Of a stretch of DNA of 64,000 nt, positions 10,245-20,302 are shown piece by piece (position 1 is the stretch's first letter; every line of letters begins with the position of its first letter). Source of the stretch: Bacillus sp. HNG (GTDB taxonomy: Bacteria; Bacillota; Bacilli; Bacillales; Bacillaceae_L). The notes under the pieces are model-generated. The model saw nothing but the letters and a program-made list of their open reading frames with translations. It ran no database searches and was not told the origin of the DNA. Location of the stretch: contig NZ_QUQV01000003.1 in assembly GCF_003400205.1 (NCBI RefSeq), positions 186,001 through 250,000 of the forward strand. Direction: 5' to 3'. A program made the position numbers and the translations under genes.

Positions 10245-10265
10245 CTACTAAAATTTTTTTAGTAG
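10245..10265. promoter_or_regulatory. perfect inverted repeat upstream of the transporter operon
   Basis: CTACTAAAA-TTT-TTTTAGTAG has perfect 9-bp arms and lies 22 nt before the lipoprotein start, just in front of its Shine-Dalgarno. It could be an operator or a 5' mRNA hairpin. No regulator can be named. Confidence 0.5.
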
Positions 10266-10394
10266 AGAGTCCCCCGTCTTTACTTATATCTTTATTAGTC
10301 CAACCACTTGCATATAACCTAATCGGTAAAATCACCAATAAATCTTTTTGTTTCCCAAAAATTCCTTAAAAATTGTCATGCCTCATTATTACTC

Positions 10395-10427
10395 AAAAAA
10401 AAAAAAGCCAAAGCGATTGCTTTAGCT
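10395..10427 (-). terminator. terminator of the lonA-engB operon
   Basis: On the minus strand AGCTAAAGC-AATC-GCTTTGGCT is followed by an uninterrupted run of about twelve T, ten nt after the engB stop. Confidence 0.92.
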
Positions 10428-10437
10428 GTATTTCATA

Positions 10438-11019
10438 TTACATATACGATTGTAAAACGGTCCAGGCCTCTTCTTTTCCCAAACCTGTTTCTGATGAGAA
10501 TTTAATGAGATGGTCACCTGGTTCAAGCTCCAGTGTCTCGCGAACCACCTTCAGATGTTTATCCCATTTTCCTTTTGGAATTTTATCTGCCTTTGTCGCA
10601 ATGACGACAACTGGTATTTCATAATGCTTTGCAAAATCATACATGAGCACATCATCATTTGTTGGTGGGTGACGTAAATCAACAATGAGAACAACCGCTT
10701 TAAGTGGTTCACGGGTTGTTAAATAGGTCTCAATCATTTTCCCCCATGCTTCTCTTTCTTTTTTAGACACCTTTGCATACCCATAGCCTGGAACATCAAC
10801 AAAATACAATAATTCATTTATTAGAAAAAAGTTTAAGGTTTGTGTTTTACCAGGCTTTGATGATGTACGAGCCAATGCTTTTCGATTGATCATTTTATTA
10901 ATAAATGATGATTTTCCAACATTTGAACGTCCTGCTAGTGCAAATTCAGGTAAATCTCCCTCGGGATATTGTTCCGGTCTGACTGCACTAATTACGATAT
11001 CTGCACTTGTTACTTTCAT
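10438..11019 (-). CDS. engB: ribosome biogenesis GTPase EngB (YsxC)
   Basis: An essential small GTPase needed for 50S subunit assembly. The 193-residue sequence shows G1 GRSNVGKSS near residues 30-38, G3 DVPGYG near 74-79, G4 TKAD near 142-145 and G5 FSSETG near 173. Its ATG overlaps the lonA stop as ATGA, and its Shine-Dalgarno lies in the end of lonA, so the two are [15 protein letters not shown] coupled, as in B. subtilis (lonA-ysxC). A strong terminator follows. Confidence 0.97.
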   Translation of the reverse strand: MKVTSADIVISAVRPEQYPEGDLPEFALAGRSNVGKSSFINKMINRKALARTSSKPGKTQTLNFFLINELLYFVDVPGYGYAKVSKKEREAWGKMIETYLTTREPLKAVVLIVDLRHPPTNDDVLMYDFAKHYEIPVVVIATKADKIPKGKWDKHLKVVRETLELEPGDHLIKFSSETGLGKEEAWTVLQSYM

Positions 11020-13340
11020 TTTTTCTCCTCTACTAACGCATGTTTTAAGACTTCATCTAAATGGGAAACCGGAACAAATTCCACATCTTCTCTTACACTC
11101 TCTGGAATATCTTCTAGATCCTTTTCGTTTTCCTTTGGAAATAAAATTTTCGTCAATCCAGCACGATGGGCACTAAGTGATTTTTCCTTCAAACCGCCAA
11201 TTGGAAGAACACGTCCTCTTAACGTAATTTCGCCCGTCATTCCTACTTCCTTACGAACTGCCCTTCCAGTTAAAGCCGAGATAAGGGCAGTTGCAATGGT
11301 AATACCAGCAGACGGTCCATCCTTAGGCACAGCACCTTCTGGAACGTGGATATGGATATCATTTTTTTCATTAAAATCCGGATCAATTTTTAATTCTTCA
11401 GCTTTAGAACGAATATAACTAAATGCCGCTTGAGCAGATTCCTTCATCACATCTCCAAGCTTACCAGTTAGCACAAGCTTTCCTTTACCCGGTGCTAAAG
11501 ATACCTCGATTGAAAGTGTGTCCCCACCGAAAACTGTATAGGCAAGCCCAGTCGCTACACCCACTTGATCCTCAATTTCTGCTTGACCATAGCGGAATAC
11601 TTGTTTCCCTAAAAAGTCAACGACATTCTTGTCCGTGATAACAACACGTTTCTTTTCACCGGAAACAATAATTTTAGCAACCTTACGACAGATTTTTGCA
11701 ATTTGACGTTCAAGCCCACGAACACCCGCTTCTCTCGTGTAATAGCGGATGATGTTTAACAGGGCATCTTCTCGCATTTGCAATTTCCCTTTTGTTAATC
11801 CATGCTCTGTAAGCTGCTTAGGTAATAAATGATCTTTAGCAATGTGGACCTTTTCAAGCTCCGTATAACCAGCGATTGTGATAATTTCCATACGATCTCG
11901 AAGCGGTCCAGGAATTGTCGCTAAATTATTTGCCGTCGCAATAAACATAACCTTTGATAAATCATAAGGCTCTTCAATAAAATGATCACTAAAATTAAAG
12001 TTTTGTTCAGGATCCAATACTTCAAGCATAGCTGATGATGGATCTCCTCTAAAATCATTCGACATTTTATCAATTTCATCTAATAAAAAGACTGGATTGA
12101 TTGTACCGGCCTTTTTCATCCCTTGAATTATTCGGCCCGGCATTGCACCGACATAGGTTCTACGATGTCCACGGATTTCAGATTCATCACGAACACCACC
12201 AAGCGAAATTCGTACGAAATTTCGGCCAAGAGATTTTGCCACCGATCTAGCTAATGATGTTTTCCCGACCCCAGGAGGTCCAGCTAAACATAAAATTGGT
12301 CCCTTTAAGGAATTGGTTAACTGTTGGACAGCTAAATATTCAAGAACTCTTTCTTTCACCTTTTCAAGTCCAAAATGGTCCTTCTCAAGAATTTCTTCCG
12401 CTCGATGAATATCTAGACGATCTTCCGTCGCATTTGTCCATGGCAAAGCTAAAAGCCATTCTATATAATTTCGAATTACTGCACTTTCCGCAGAAGTTTG
12501 GGGAATTTTTTCGTAGCGATCAAGTTCCTTTAATGCTACTTCCTTTACATGGTCAGGCATACCTACTGCTTCAATTTTTTCTCTAAGAGAGGATACTTCA
12601 CCCGTTTTCCCTTCTTTGTCCCCTAGTTCCTTTTGAATTGCCTTCATTTGCTCACGAAGGTAATATTCTTTTTGAGTTCTTTCCATTGAACGCTTGACAC
12701 GTTGCCCAATCTTCTTTTCGAGACTTAAGACTTCTTTTTCATTATTAATGATCGTAATCACTTTATTCATTCTTTCACGCACATCAAGCGTTTCAAGAAT
12801 ATCTTGTTTCTCCTGAAGTTTAAGAGGAATATGAGAAGCAATGATATCTGCCATTCTTCCTGGTTCTTCAATGTCAGTTACAGAAGTGTATGTTTCAGTT
12901 GAGATTTTCTTTGAAAGCTTTATGTATTGTTCGAAATACTCTAGCATCATGCGCATGAGTGCTTCTGTTTCAACATCCTTTGTTTCGTCTTCTTCAAATG
13001 TTTTAACTCTCACTGAATAATAGCTATCATTGTCATAGATTTCTTTTATTTCAGCACGGTAAAGTCCTTCAACTAATACACGTATTGTGCCATTTGGGAG
13101 CTTAAGCATTTGCTTTACTTGTGTTAATGTTCCTATGTTATAAATATCATCCTTAGTTGGATCGTCAATTGACACATCTTTTTGGGTAGTTAAAAAAATG
13201 ATATGGTCTTCTACCATTGCTTTCTCCAATGCTTGCACTGATTTGTCACGGCCAACATCTAAATGCAAAACCATTGTGGGATAGACAAGCAATCCGCGAA
13301 GTGGTAAAAGAGGAACAATGATTTCTTTTTTTCTTGTCAT
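11016..13340 (-). CDS. lonA: ATP-dependent protease LonA
   Basis: Cytosolic AAA+ serine protease degrading misfolded and regulatory proteins. The 774-residue protein has the N-terminal substrate domain ([20 protein letters not shown]), a coiled middle region near 190-250, Walker [10 protein letters not shown] near 352-360, Walker [10 protein letters not shown], and the proteolytic domain with catalytic serine in PKDGPSAG near 672-679 and lysine in GGLKEK near 714-719. The ATG at 13340 has GAGGTG 6 nt upstream; the GTG at 13349 is part of that Shine-Dalgarno and was rejected. It is cotranscribed with engB. Confidence 0.98.
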   Translation of the reverse strand: MTRKKEIIVPLLPLRGLLVYPTMVLHLDVGRDKSVQALEKAMVEDHIIFLTTQKDVSIDDPTKDDIYNIGTLTQVKQMLKLPNGTIRVLVEGLYRAEIKEIYDNDSYYSVRVKTFEEDETKDVETEALMRMMLEYFEQYIKLSKKISTETYTSVTDIEEPGRMADIIASHIPLKLQEKQDILETLDVRERMNKVITIINNEKEVLSLEKKIGQRVKRSMERTQKEYYLREQMKAIQKELGDKEGKTGEVSSLREKIEAVGMPDHVKEVALKELDRYEKIPQTSAESAVIRNYIEWLLALPWTNATEDRLDIHRAEEILEKDHFGLEKVKERVLEYLAVQQLTNSLKGPILCLAGPPGVGKTSLARSVAKSLGRNFVRISLGGVRDESEIRGHRRTYVGAMPGRIIQGMKKAGTINPVFLLDEIDKMSNDFRGDPSSAMLEVLDPEQNFNFSDHFIEEPYDLSKVMFIATANNLATIPGPLRDRMEIITIAGYTELEKVHIAKDHLLPKQLTEHGLTKGKLQMREDALLNIIRYYTREAGVRGLERQIAKICRKVAKIIVSGEKKRVVITDKNVVDFLGKQVFRYGQAEIEDQVGVATGLAYTVFGGDTLSIEVSLAPGKGKLVLTGKLGDVMKESAQAAFSYIRSKAEELKIDPDFNEKNDIHIHVPEGAVPKDGPSAGITIATALISALTGRAVRKEVGMTGEITLRGRVLPIGGLKEKSLSAHRAGLTKILFPKENEKDLEDIPESVREDVEFVPVSHLDEVLKHALVEEKK

Positions 13341-13383
13341 TGCTAACACCTCAAAATTGAATAAATATAGTTCTTAAATGTAA

Positions 13384-13412
13384 ATTTTATCTTATTTAAA
13401 AGCTAGTGTCTA
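13384..13412 (-). promoter_or_regulatory. sigma-A-type promoter of lonA
   Basis: On the minus strand TAGACA (13407-13412) and TAAAAT (13384-13389) are spaced by exactly 17 nt, about 45 nt before the lonA start. Confidence 0.6.
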
Positions 13413-13447
13413 TTTTAGTGGTTTTTTCTTTTACAAAATAGAAATAT

Positions 13448-13487
13448 AAAAGACTTCGACGCTCCTTTTTAGTATGTCGAAGTCTTT
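13448..13487 (-). terminator. terminator of lonB
   Basis: Arms AAAGACTTCGAC and GTCGAAGTCTTT, twelve base pairs around a 14-nt loop, followed on the minus strand by a T-rich stretch. It separates lonB from lonA. Confidence 0.8.
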
Positions 13488-13508
13488 CTATTTTAAACTG
13501 ATTTGGTA

Positions 13509-15179
13509 TTAGACTGATTCTGACTTTGAATAATTTGTTGATGCAGGGATGATTGATTGCTTTTGCCGTTCAGGTGTTTCAATTGCAATTTCAAACACCT
13601 CTTCAAGATTTGTAACCGGAATAATCTCAATCCCTTCAATGTCCTTTAAGATGGATTGCATATTCTCTTCTGGGATGATGACCTTCTTAGCGCCAGCTTG
13701 TTTTGCTGCCTTTATCTTCGGCACAACGCCACCAATCGGTTTTACATTCCCATGAATGCTAATTTCCCCAGTCATAGCAACCTTATGATCTACTGGGAAC
13801 TTATGTATCGCGGAATAAATTCCTGTAGCCATCGCAATACCTGCAGATGGACCATCGATTGGAATTCCACCTGGGAAGTTAACATGAATATCATAATCGT
13901 GCGCTGGCACACCCATCGAACGAAGGACTGTAATTACATTTTCAATCGAACCTTTTGCCATACTTTTTCTTCGAACTGATTTTCCGCGGTCTCCAATACT
14001 TTCTTCTTCCACAATACCCGTTATGTTAATTGTTCCTTTATCTTTAGCGGGAATCACAGTTACCTCAATTTCTAACAAGGCACCCGTATTTGGTCCATAA
14101 ACCGCTAAACCATTTACAAGTCCAACTCGCGCACTTGGATAAATCTTTTTTTCATAACGTGGGGTTAACTGGCTGGAATGAAGTACCCATTCAATATCTT
14201 CATCCTTTATAAAATTACGATCCTCGGAAATCGCAATACCCGCTGCGATTTGAACCATGTTGACGACTTCACGTCCATTTCGTGCATAGGATGCAAGTGT
14301 AGCAATCCCTTTCTCCGTTGCTTGCATACTCACTTTTTCAAGCGCTTTTCTTGTTACAACAGCTAATTCATCCTGATCCAATTCACGGAAAAACACCTCT
14401 AGACAGCGCGACCGAATGGCAGGTGGGAGTTCATTTGGTGTCCTTGTTGTTGCACCAATCATCCGGAAATCAGCTGGCAATCCATTTTTAAAAATATCAT
14501 GAATATGTGTGGGGATTTGGGTATTTTCCTCACTGTAATAAGCACTTTCAAGAAATACCTTTCGATCCTCAAGCACCTTAAGCATTTTATTCATTTGAAT
14601 CGGATGAAGCTCTCCAATTTCATCGATAAATAATACGCCGCCATGTGCATGTGTTACAGCACCTGGCTTTGGCTGTGGAATACCGGCTTGCCCCATTGCA
14701 CCTGCACCTTGATAAATCGGGTCATGAACAGAACCAATTAAAGGATCAGCGATTCCACGTTCATCAAATCTTGCAGTTGTTGCATCCAATTCTACAAAAA
14801 CAGCTGACTGCTTAAATGGGGACTTTGGATTTCGTTTTGCTTCCTCCATTACTAGTCGAGCAGCGGCTGTTTTCCCTACTCCAGGTGGTCCATAAATGAT
14901 GACATGCTGAGGATTTGGCCCACATAGAGCGGCCTTTAATGACTTAATGCCATCCTCTTGGCCAACGATATCTGAAAAACTAGTTGGTCTTACTCGCTCA
15001 GCTAGAGGCTCTGTTAAGGAAATGGATCTCATTTTCCGAAGCTGCTCCATTTCTTTTCTAGACTCTTTATCTATAGATACCTTTTGAGTTCGTTGGTTTT
15101 TAAGGAGATTCCAAAAATAAAGCCCGATAATCACTCCAAAAAATAGCTGTACGAACAAAACTATACCTGTCCAACTCAT
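13509..15179 (-). CDS. lonB: Lon-like protease LonB (sporulation-associated)
   Basis: A 556-residue Lon-type protease with an N-terminal membrane anchor (hydrophobic residues about 5-23) in place of the LonA substrate domain. It shows Walker [10 protein letters not shown] near 95-103, FIDEIGELHP as Walker B near 175, and the catalytic serine in PIDGPSAG near 450 and lysine in the IGGVVPKIKAA region near 490-500. In B. subtilis LonB acts in the forespore under sigma-F; a sigma-F-like promoter is seen here too. GCAGGAGG precedes the ATG. Confidence 0.96.
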   Translation of the reverse strand: MSWTGIVLFVQLFFGVIIGLYFWNLLKNQRTQKVSIDKESRKEMEQLRKMRSISLTEPLAERVRPTSFSDIVGQEDGIKSLKAALCGPNPQHVIIYGPPGVGKTAAARLVMEEAKRNPKSPFKQSAVFVELDATTARFDERGIADPLIGSVHDPIYQGAGAMGQAGIPQPKPGAVTHAHGGVLFIDEIGELHPIQMNKMLKVLEDRKVFLESAYYSEENTQIPTHIHDIFKNGLPADFRMIGATTRTPNELPPAIRSRCLEVFFRELDQDELAVVTRKALEKVSMQATEKGIATLASYARNGREVVNMVQIAAGIAISEDRNFIKDEDIEWVLHSSQLTPRYEKKIYPSARVGLVNGLAVYGPNTGALLEIEVTVIPAKDKGTINITGIVEEESIGDRGKSVRRKSMAKGSIENVITVLRSMGVPAHDYDIHVNFPGGIPIDGPSAGIAMATGIYSAIHKFPVDHKVAMTGEISIHGNVKPIGGVVPKIKAAKQAGAKKVIIPEENMQSILKDIEGIEIIPVTNLEEVFEIAIETPERQKQSIIPASTNYSKSESV

Positions 15180-15217
15180 ATTATTCCTCCTGCTCGCAAA
15201 GATAGACTACTATCAGC

Positions 15218-15247
15218 TATTATCTCCTGAGTAAAGGTGGAATAAAC
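15218..15247 (-). promoter_or_regulatory. sigma-F/G-like promoter of lonB
   Basis: On the minus strand GTTTA (15243-15247), 15 nt, then GGAGATAATA (15218-15227). The -10 matches the GGNNANANT pattern of forespore sigma factors and the -35 has one mismatch to GYATA. It lies about 40 nt before lonB, a gene known to be sigma-F controlled in B. subtilis. Confidence 0.5.
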
Positions 15248-15349
15248 CAGTTTTGAAGGATTTTTGAACGGACCTTTTGATTAATTGAAGTAATTGAGGG
15301 GGTTAGGAATGTTCGTAGGTTGGTACAATCGACGTTACAATAAATTTCA

Positions 15350-15378
15350 TAAAAAAATCCCGAGGTAGGTTACCTCGG
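15350..15378 (-). terminator. terminator of clpX
   Basis: Perfect 8-bp arms CCGAGGTA and TACCTCGG around ACC, followed on the minus strand by GATTTTTTT, ten nt after the clpX stop. Confidence 0.9.
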
Positions 15379-15388
15379 AATTTTTACA

Positions 15389-16651
15389 TTAAGCAGAGAT
15401 TTCTGTATTTTCAACTACTGTTCCATCATCCAATAGAAGCTTTGGAGTTGTATTTTTTGAAACTGTTTCTGCTGTAATAATACATTTTTTAATATCGTCT
15501 CTTGATGGTAGATCAAACATCACATCAAGCATGATTCCTTCAATAATGGAACGTAAACCACGTGCTCCTGTTTTACGTTCAATTGCTTTTTTCGCAATTT
15601 CTTTAAGGGCATCTTCTTCAAAATCTAGTTCAACTTCATCTAACTCAAGCATTTTTTGATATTGCTTCACTAGGGCATTTTTAGGCTTTGTTAAAATTTC
15701 AACCAATGCATCCTCGTCAAGTGGCTCGAGGCTTGCAATCACTGGAAGACGACCAATAAATTCAGGAATTAATCCAAATTTTAATAAATCTTCTGGTAAA
15801 GATCTTGAAAGTAATGATTTTTGGTCTAAATCTTCTTCCACAACGTTAGAACCAAACCCAATTACTTTTTTACCAAGACGACGCTTAATGATTTGTTCAA
15901 TTCCATCAAATGCTCCACCACAAATAAACAAGATATTTGTCGTATCGATTTGAATAAATTCTTGGTGCGGATGCTTTCTTCCACCTTGTGGAGGTACACT
16001 TGCCACTGTTCCTTCAAGAATTTTTAAAAGGGCTTGCTGAACACCTTCACCAGAAACATCCCTTGTAATCGATGGGTTTTCCGATTTACGTGCTACCTTA
16101 TCAATTTCGTCGATATAGATAATGCCTTTTTCTGCTTTTTCTACATCATAATCAGCAGCTTGGATGAGCTTTAAAAGAATGTTTTCTACATCTTCACCAA
16201 CATATCCAGCTTCTGTTAAAGAAGTAGCATCTGCAATCGCAAATGGCACATTTAAAATACGAGCTAATGTTTGAGCAAGTAATGTTTTACCACTACCAGT
16301 TGGACCAATCATACAAATATTACTCTTTGACAATTCAACATCATCAATTTTGCTGTTTGAATTGATACGTTTATAGTGATTATACACAGCAACCGCTAAG
16401 GATTTCTTTGCTGAGTCTTGACCAATCACATATTCATCTAAAATTTCTCTAATTTCTTTTGGTTTCGGTACGTCTTTGAATTCAACTTCTTCTTCAGTAC
16501 CTAATTCCTCTTCCACGATTTCAGTACATAGTTCGATACATTCATCGCATATATAAACACCAGGTCCTGCAACTAACTTACGGACCTGATCTTGTGTTTT
16601 ACCACAAAAAGAACACTTAAGTTGCCCTTTTTCATCGTTAAATTTAAACAT
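15389..16651 (-). CDS. clpX: ATP-dependent Clp protease ATP-binding subunit ClpX
   Basis: Hexameric unfoldase that feeds substrates to ClpP. The 420-residue protein begins [20 protein letters not shown] with the four-cysteine zinc domain (CSFC and CDEC), then Walker [10 protein letters not shown] near 118-126, Walker [10 protein letters not shown] near 180, GAFDGIEQI, and the sensor-2 motif TGARGLRSI near 365. GGGGTGA precedes the ATG at 16651. An open frame continues 45 codons further upstream, but it does not resemble ClpX and lacks a Shine-Dalgarno, so it was treated as leader. Confidence 0.98.
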   Translation of the reverse strand: MFKFNDEKGQLKCSFCGKTQDQVRKLVAGPGVYICDECIELCTEIVEEELGTEEEVEFKDVPKPKEIREILDEYVIGQDSAKKSLAVAVYNHYKRINSNSKIDDVELSKSNICMIGPTGSGKTLLAQTLARILNVPFAIADATSLTEAGYVGEDVENILLKLIQAADYDVEKAEKGIIYIDEIDKVARKSENPSITRDVSGEGVQQALLKILEGTVASVPPQGGRKHPHQEFIQIDTTNILFICGGAFDGIEQIIKRRLGKKVIGFGSNVVEEDLDQKSLLSRSLPEDLLKFGLIPEFIGRLPVIASLEPLDEDALVEILTKPKNALVKQYQKMLELDEVELDFEEDALKEIAKKAIERKTGARGLRSIIEGIMLDVMFDLPSRDDIKKCIITAETVSKNTTPKLLLDDGTVVENTEISA

Positions 16652-16825
16652 TATGTCACCCCTTATTAGTTTCTTCTCTCTACAATAAGCCAAAATTCTT
16701 TCGGTATCGATTTGCTTCGGATCCCTTCGTCCTCGCATCTCGTACACCTTTATCTTTAAAAAGTCTGGCTTGAACTTAGGCCCCATACCATCAGTTCGAT
16801 AATTCTAATTCGTTATGTATTGCAC

Positions 16826-16834
16826 ATTGTACCA
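16826..16834 (-). promoter_or_regulatory. possible extended -10 promoter of clpX
   Basis: On the minus strand TGGTACAAT, about 175 nt before the clpX start, forms an extended -10 without a recognisable -35. The implied leader is long. In the rest of the gap between tig and clpX (16652-17010) nothing else was recognised. Confidence 0.4.
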
Positions 16835-17010
16835 TATTTCTTCTTCAAATAGGTAATAAATAACTCTCATGCATATTATGTAAGTATGTTTGGGTTGGAA
16901 AACGCCTAGTGAAACGTGTGAACTTTGCCCTCCTTTTAAGTGTTCCCAGATTCGTTAGAATAAAACTACTACCAACAGCCTATTGTATGTACTACTTCCA
17001 TATTTTGGGT

Positions 17011-17040
17011 ATAAAACAAGGCACGATCATATCGCGCCTT
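17011..17040 (-). terminator. terminator of tig
   Basis: AAGGC..GAT-ATG-ATC..GCCTT hairpin on the minus strand with a following GTTTTAT, 20 nt after the tig stop. Confidence 0.75.
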
Positions 17041-17059
17041 GATATTCCCTTATTTAATA

Positions 17060-18346
17060 TTATGCAACACTTTTGCTATTTTCTACAAGAAAATCGATTG
17101 CTTTTCTTATTTTTAAATCTTCTTTAACTCCATCGATGCCACCAAGCATTTGCTTAAGTTGGTCAGCAGATACTCCGTACATAGTAGACATATTTTCAAG
17201 CTCTGCATTAATTTCTTCTTCAGAAACTTCGATGTTTTCAGCTTTTGCAATTGCTTCTAAAGTTAAGTTAACACGTACGCGCTTGCCAGCATCTTCTTTC
17301 ATTTGTTCACGTAATGCATTTTCGTCTTGGCCTGAGAATTGGAAGTAAAGGTCAAGATTCATACCTTGCATTTGTAGACGTTGTTCGAATTCACGAAGCA
17401 TACGATCTAATTCAGTGTTAATCATTGCCTCTGGAATATCGATTTCTGCATTTTCAGATGCTTTTTCGATTAATGTGTCTTTAAGGCTATTTTCAGCATC
17501 TTGTTTCTTAGTTTCTTCTAAACGAGTTCTTGTTTTCGCTTTTAACTCATCTAATGTTTCCACTTCATCGTCAACATCTTTTGCAAACTCATCATCTAAT
17601 TCAGGAAGTTCTTTTCCTTTGATTTCATGAACCTTTACTTTAAATGTAGCTGGCTTTCCTGCTAGATTTTCAGCATGGTACTCTTCAGGGAATGTAACTT
17701 CAACGTCTTTTTCAGCTCCAGCAGCAACTCCAACTAATTGCTCTTCGAAACCTGGGATGAATGAACCAGAACCAATTTCTAATGAATAGTTCTCAGCTTT
17801 TCCACCTTCGAACGCTTCTCCATCAACGAAACCTTCGAAATCAAGTACTACAGTGTCACCATTTTCAACAGTACCTTCTTCTTTTACAACAAGTTCTGCA
17901 TTGCGCTCTTGTAATTGCTTGATTTCTGCATCTACTTCTTCGTCAGTTACTGTATCATCAAGTTTTTCCACTTCTAGACCTTTATAGTCGCCAAGTTTAA
18001 CTTCTGGTTTAACTGTAACTTTTGCAGTGAAAATAAGGTTTTTACCTTTTTCGATTTGCTCAACGTCAACTTCTGGACGGTCAACTGGCTCAATTCCAGT
18101 TTCTTTGATTGCATTTTCATATGCATCTGGAAGAATGATATCTAATGCATCTTGGTATAATGATTCAACACCAAAACGCTTTTCAAACATTCCACGAGGC
18201 ATTTTTCCCTTACGGAATCCAGGTACGTTCACTTGCTTAACTACCTTTTTAAATGCATCGTCAAGTCCTTTGTTAAATGTTTCAGCGTCAACTTCTACAG
18301 TTAAGACACCTTGGTTTCCTTCTAATTTTTCCCACTTTGCAGACAT
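17060..18346 (-). CDS. tig: trigger factor (ribosome-associated chaperone, peptidyl-prolyl isomerase)
   Basis: Ribosome-bound chaperone acting on nascent chains. The 428-residue protein carries the ribosome-docking signature GFRKGKMPR near residues 44-52, an FKBP-type prolyl isomerase domain near 150-240 ([18 protein letters not shown] and [13 protein letters not shown]), and a helical C-terminal domain. Length fits the family. It is single-copy and flanked by its own terminator, with clpX downstream as in B. subtilis. Confidence 0.98.
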   Translation of the reverse strand: MSAKWEKLEGNQGVLTVEVDAETFNKGLDDAFKKVVKQVNVPGFRKGKMPRGMFEKRFGVESLYQDALDIILPDAYENAIKETGIEPVDRPEVDVEQIEKGKNLIFTAKVTVKPEVKLGDYKGLEVEKLDDTVTDEEVDAEIKQLQERNAELVVKEEGTVENGDTVVLDFEGFVDGEAFEGGKAENYSLEIGSGSFIPGFEEQLVGVAAGAEKDVEVTFPEEYHAENLAGKPATFKVKVHEIKGKELPELDDEFAKDVDDEVETLDELKAKTRTRLEETKKQDAENSLKDTLIEKASENAEIDIPEAMINTELDRMLREFEQRLQMQGMNLDLYFQFSGQDENALREQMKEDAGKRVRVNLTLEAIAKAENIEVSEEEINAELENMSTMYGVSADQLKQMLGGIDGVKEDLKIRKAIDFLVENSKSVA

Positions 18347-18551
18347 AATTCTTTCCCTCCAACTATCTATTTACTAACTATTTTTTCCGATATGTAAATT
18401 GGGTTAACTATTACCATATGTCGGTAAACTAGCATTTTACAACCATTACATTATAACACAGAATGGTCACCTTTCAACATATAGAAAATGATTATATTGT
18501 TAGAAAGTTTACCCAACTATGCTACATTATAAAATTTCGAGATTCTTTTAT

Positions 18552-19580
18552 TTATTCAATATAAGAAAATCGTTCTACCTTTTCTAGCTTGTCTAAGGTT
18601 TGTTTTAGTTCAAAAAGATTTACTCCATAGATTTGCTCAAGTGTTTGATTCTCAATCTCCATTCCATGTAATTCTGCACTATATAAATGTAAAGTAGCTG
18701 CATATTTTGAAGGTTCCTCTTCCTCCAATGTGAATGGATAGAGTACAAAAAGATGTCTTAGCCAAATTTCTTTTGCCATTTCGTAAAGGGTAGGATTCTC
18801 ATTTTCCAATTGTTCTTCTAAAATGGAAAGAACCCGAATGGTGAATGGAGACATCGATGGATCAACAAGGTTTTTAGGGTTTACCTTTGTTGTTTCACCG
18901 AATTTCTCTACCTCTACCTCAAGATCCACCTGATTTGTAACAAGCAACTGCATGATGATGGTTTTTACAATTGGATGGTTCTCAGGTATCACAAGAAATG
19001 GAATGAGCAAATCGAGGTATTTTCTTATATTTAGTTCCTTCAAAGATTGAATAGTGGCAATTTGTTTTCCGACTATTCCTTCATTATATAGGACGTTTTG
19101 AAGCTCCTCCTCCACATCCTTGTTCACGTATTCAGCTTCTTTTTCCACCCCATCTGCAACAAGCATTCGTTTACTTAGCTCGAGTAACTGAGTTAAATGG
19201 TCCAAATACTCAGGTGGAACTGCATCTTCGTCAAGCACCGCCTCAATCGTTGATTTGACTTCATCATATTGTCCAAGCTGGATCAAGATTGTTACATAAA
19301 TTTGAAGGACGTGAAAATAATCCCCGACATCCTCTTTTAACATCATTAAACAACTGTCTTTTGCCTGCTCCAATTCTCCCAATTCAAAAAGACAAATGAC
19401 AATGCCTAGTTCAATTTCGTGGTTACCTTTTTCAAGCTCTTTTGCCTGTTCCAATAATGCTAGAGCCTCGTTAAATTTTTTACTCGATAAAGCTTCAAGT
19501 CCTTTTTCCATCAGTCTTTCTTTTAGCTTAGGAAAAGGAATAATTTTTTCTTGTTTTTTATCTTTGTTTTGCTTATCCAT
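18552..19580 (-). CDS. ysoA: tetratricopeptide-repeat protein YsoA
   Basis: A 342-residue protein whose first half contains helical TPR-like repeats (residues about 20-130, for example EKGLEALSSKKFNEALALLEQA). The second half is helical without a recognised domain. No signal peptide or membrane segment is visible, so it is probably cytosolic, but the biochemical role is unknown. Position between leuD and tig and its length match B. subtilis ysoA. Confidence 0.85.
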   Translation of the reverse strand: MDKQNKDKKQEKIIPFPKLKERLMEKGLEALSSKKFNEALALLEQAKELEKGNHEIELGIVICLFELGELEQAKDSCLMMLKEDVGDYFHVLQIYVTILIQLGQYDEVKSTIEAVLDEDAVPPEYLDHLTQLLELSKRMLVADGVEKEAEYVNKDVEEELQNVLYNEGIVGKQIATIQSLKELNIRKYLDLLIPFLVIPENHPIVKTIIMQLLVTNQVDLEVEVEKFGETTKVNPKNLVDPSMSPFTIRVLSILEEQLENENPTLYEMAKEIWLRHLFVLYPFTLEEEEPSKYAATLHLYSAELHGMEIENQTLEQIYGVNLFELKQTLDKLEKVERFSYIE

Positions 19581-19672
19581 AGAGTTATTCCAACCCCAAA
19601 TTCGTTTTTTTCTTGAGTTATAAGTTTAACAATGAAAAAAGGAGAAAACAATAGGGTGGCTTGCTAGATTCC

Positions 19673-19707
19673 AAAAATATAGACAAAGCCGAAAATGGCT
19701 TTGTCTA
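19673..19707 (-). terminator. terminator of the ilv-leu operon
   Basis: Perfect 11-bp arms TAGACAAAGCC and GGCTTTGTCTA around a 6-nt loop, followed by a T-rich tract on the minus strand, right after leuD. Confidence 0.88.
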
Positions 19708-19712
19708 CAATT

Positions 19713-20300
19713 TTAGTTGGCTGTTTTAAGTTCGTGTTCCTTAATTTGCTGCTCGTAGGAAAGTGTTTTATCAATTTCATCCCAACCATTGATCAACATT
19801 TCCTTCCAATAGGAATCAATTGTAAACTCTGTTTTGAAGCCTTTTGAATCGACAATGGTTTGTTCTTCTAAAGAAATTGTACATTCAAAATTAGCATCAT
19901 TGGCTTCTTTTAATAGATACTCGATTACACTTTTTTCTAGAACAATTGGAAGCATTCCGTTCTTTAAGCAGTTATTATAAAAAATATCTGCAAAAGAAGG
20001 AGCTAGTATAGCTTTAAATCCATAGTCTTGTAATGCCCATGGCGCATGCTCACGTGAAGAACCACACCCAAAGTTTTCGTTTACTACAAGAATGGATGCA
20101 CCTTCGTTTTCTTTTCGGTTTAATTCAAAATGGGGATTTGGACTACCATCTGCTTCAAAGCGCCAATCGAAAAAGGCATATTTTCCAAACCCTGTTCTTT
20201 CAATACTCTTTAAAAATTGCTTTGGAATGATTTGATCTGTATCGACATTGTTTCGATCCATTCCAGCAACTTTACCTGTATGTGTGATAAATGGTTCCAT
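19713..20300 (-). CDS. leuD: 3-isopropylmalate dehydratase small subunit LeuD
   Basis: Swivelling subunit that with LeuC isomerises 2- to 3-isopropylmalate. The 195-residue protein shows the NVDTDQIIPKQFLKS substrate-binding motif near 18-32 and NFGCGSSREHAPWAL near 75-89. It starts 2 nt after leuC and is the last gene of the ilv-leu operon. Confidence 0.97.
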   Translation of the reverse strand: MEPFITHTGKVAGMDRNNVDTDQIIPKQFLKSIERTGFGKYAFFDWRFEADGSPNPHFELNRKENEGASILVVNENFGCGSSREHAPWALQDYGFKAILAPSFADIFYNNCLKNGMLPIVLEKSVIEYLLKEANDANFECTISLEEQTIVDSKGFKTEFTIDSYWKEMLINGWDEIDKTLSYEQQIKEHELKTAN

Positions 20301-20302
20301 GT

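Noticed and set aside
16652-16786. 45-codon N-terminal extension of ClpX
   Set aside because: It is unlike any ClpX, has no Shine-Dalgarno, and the ATG at 16651 has a good one and the expected zinc-domain start.
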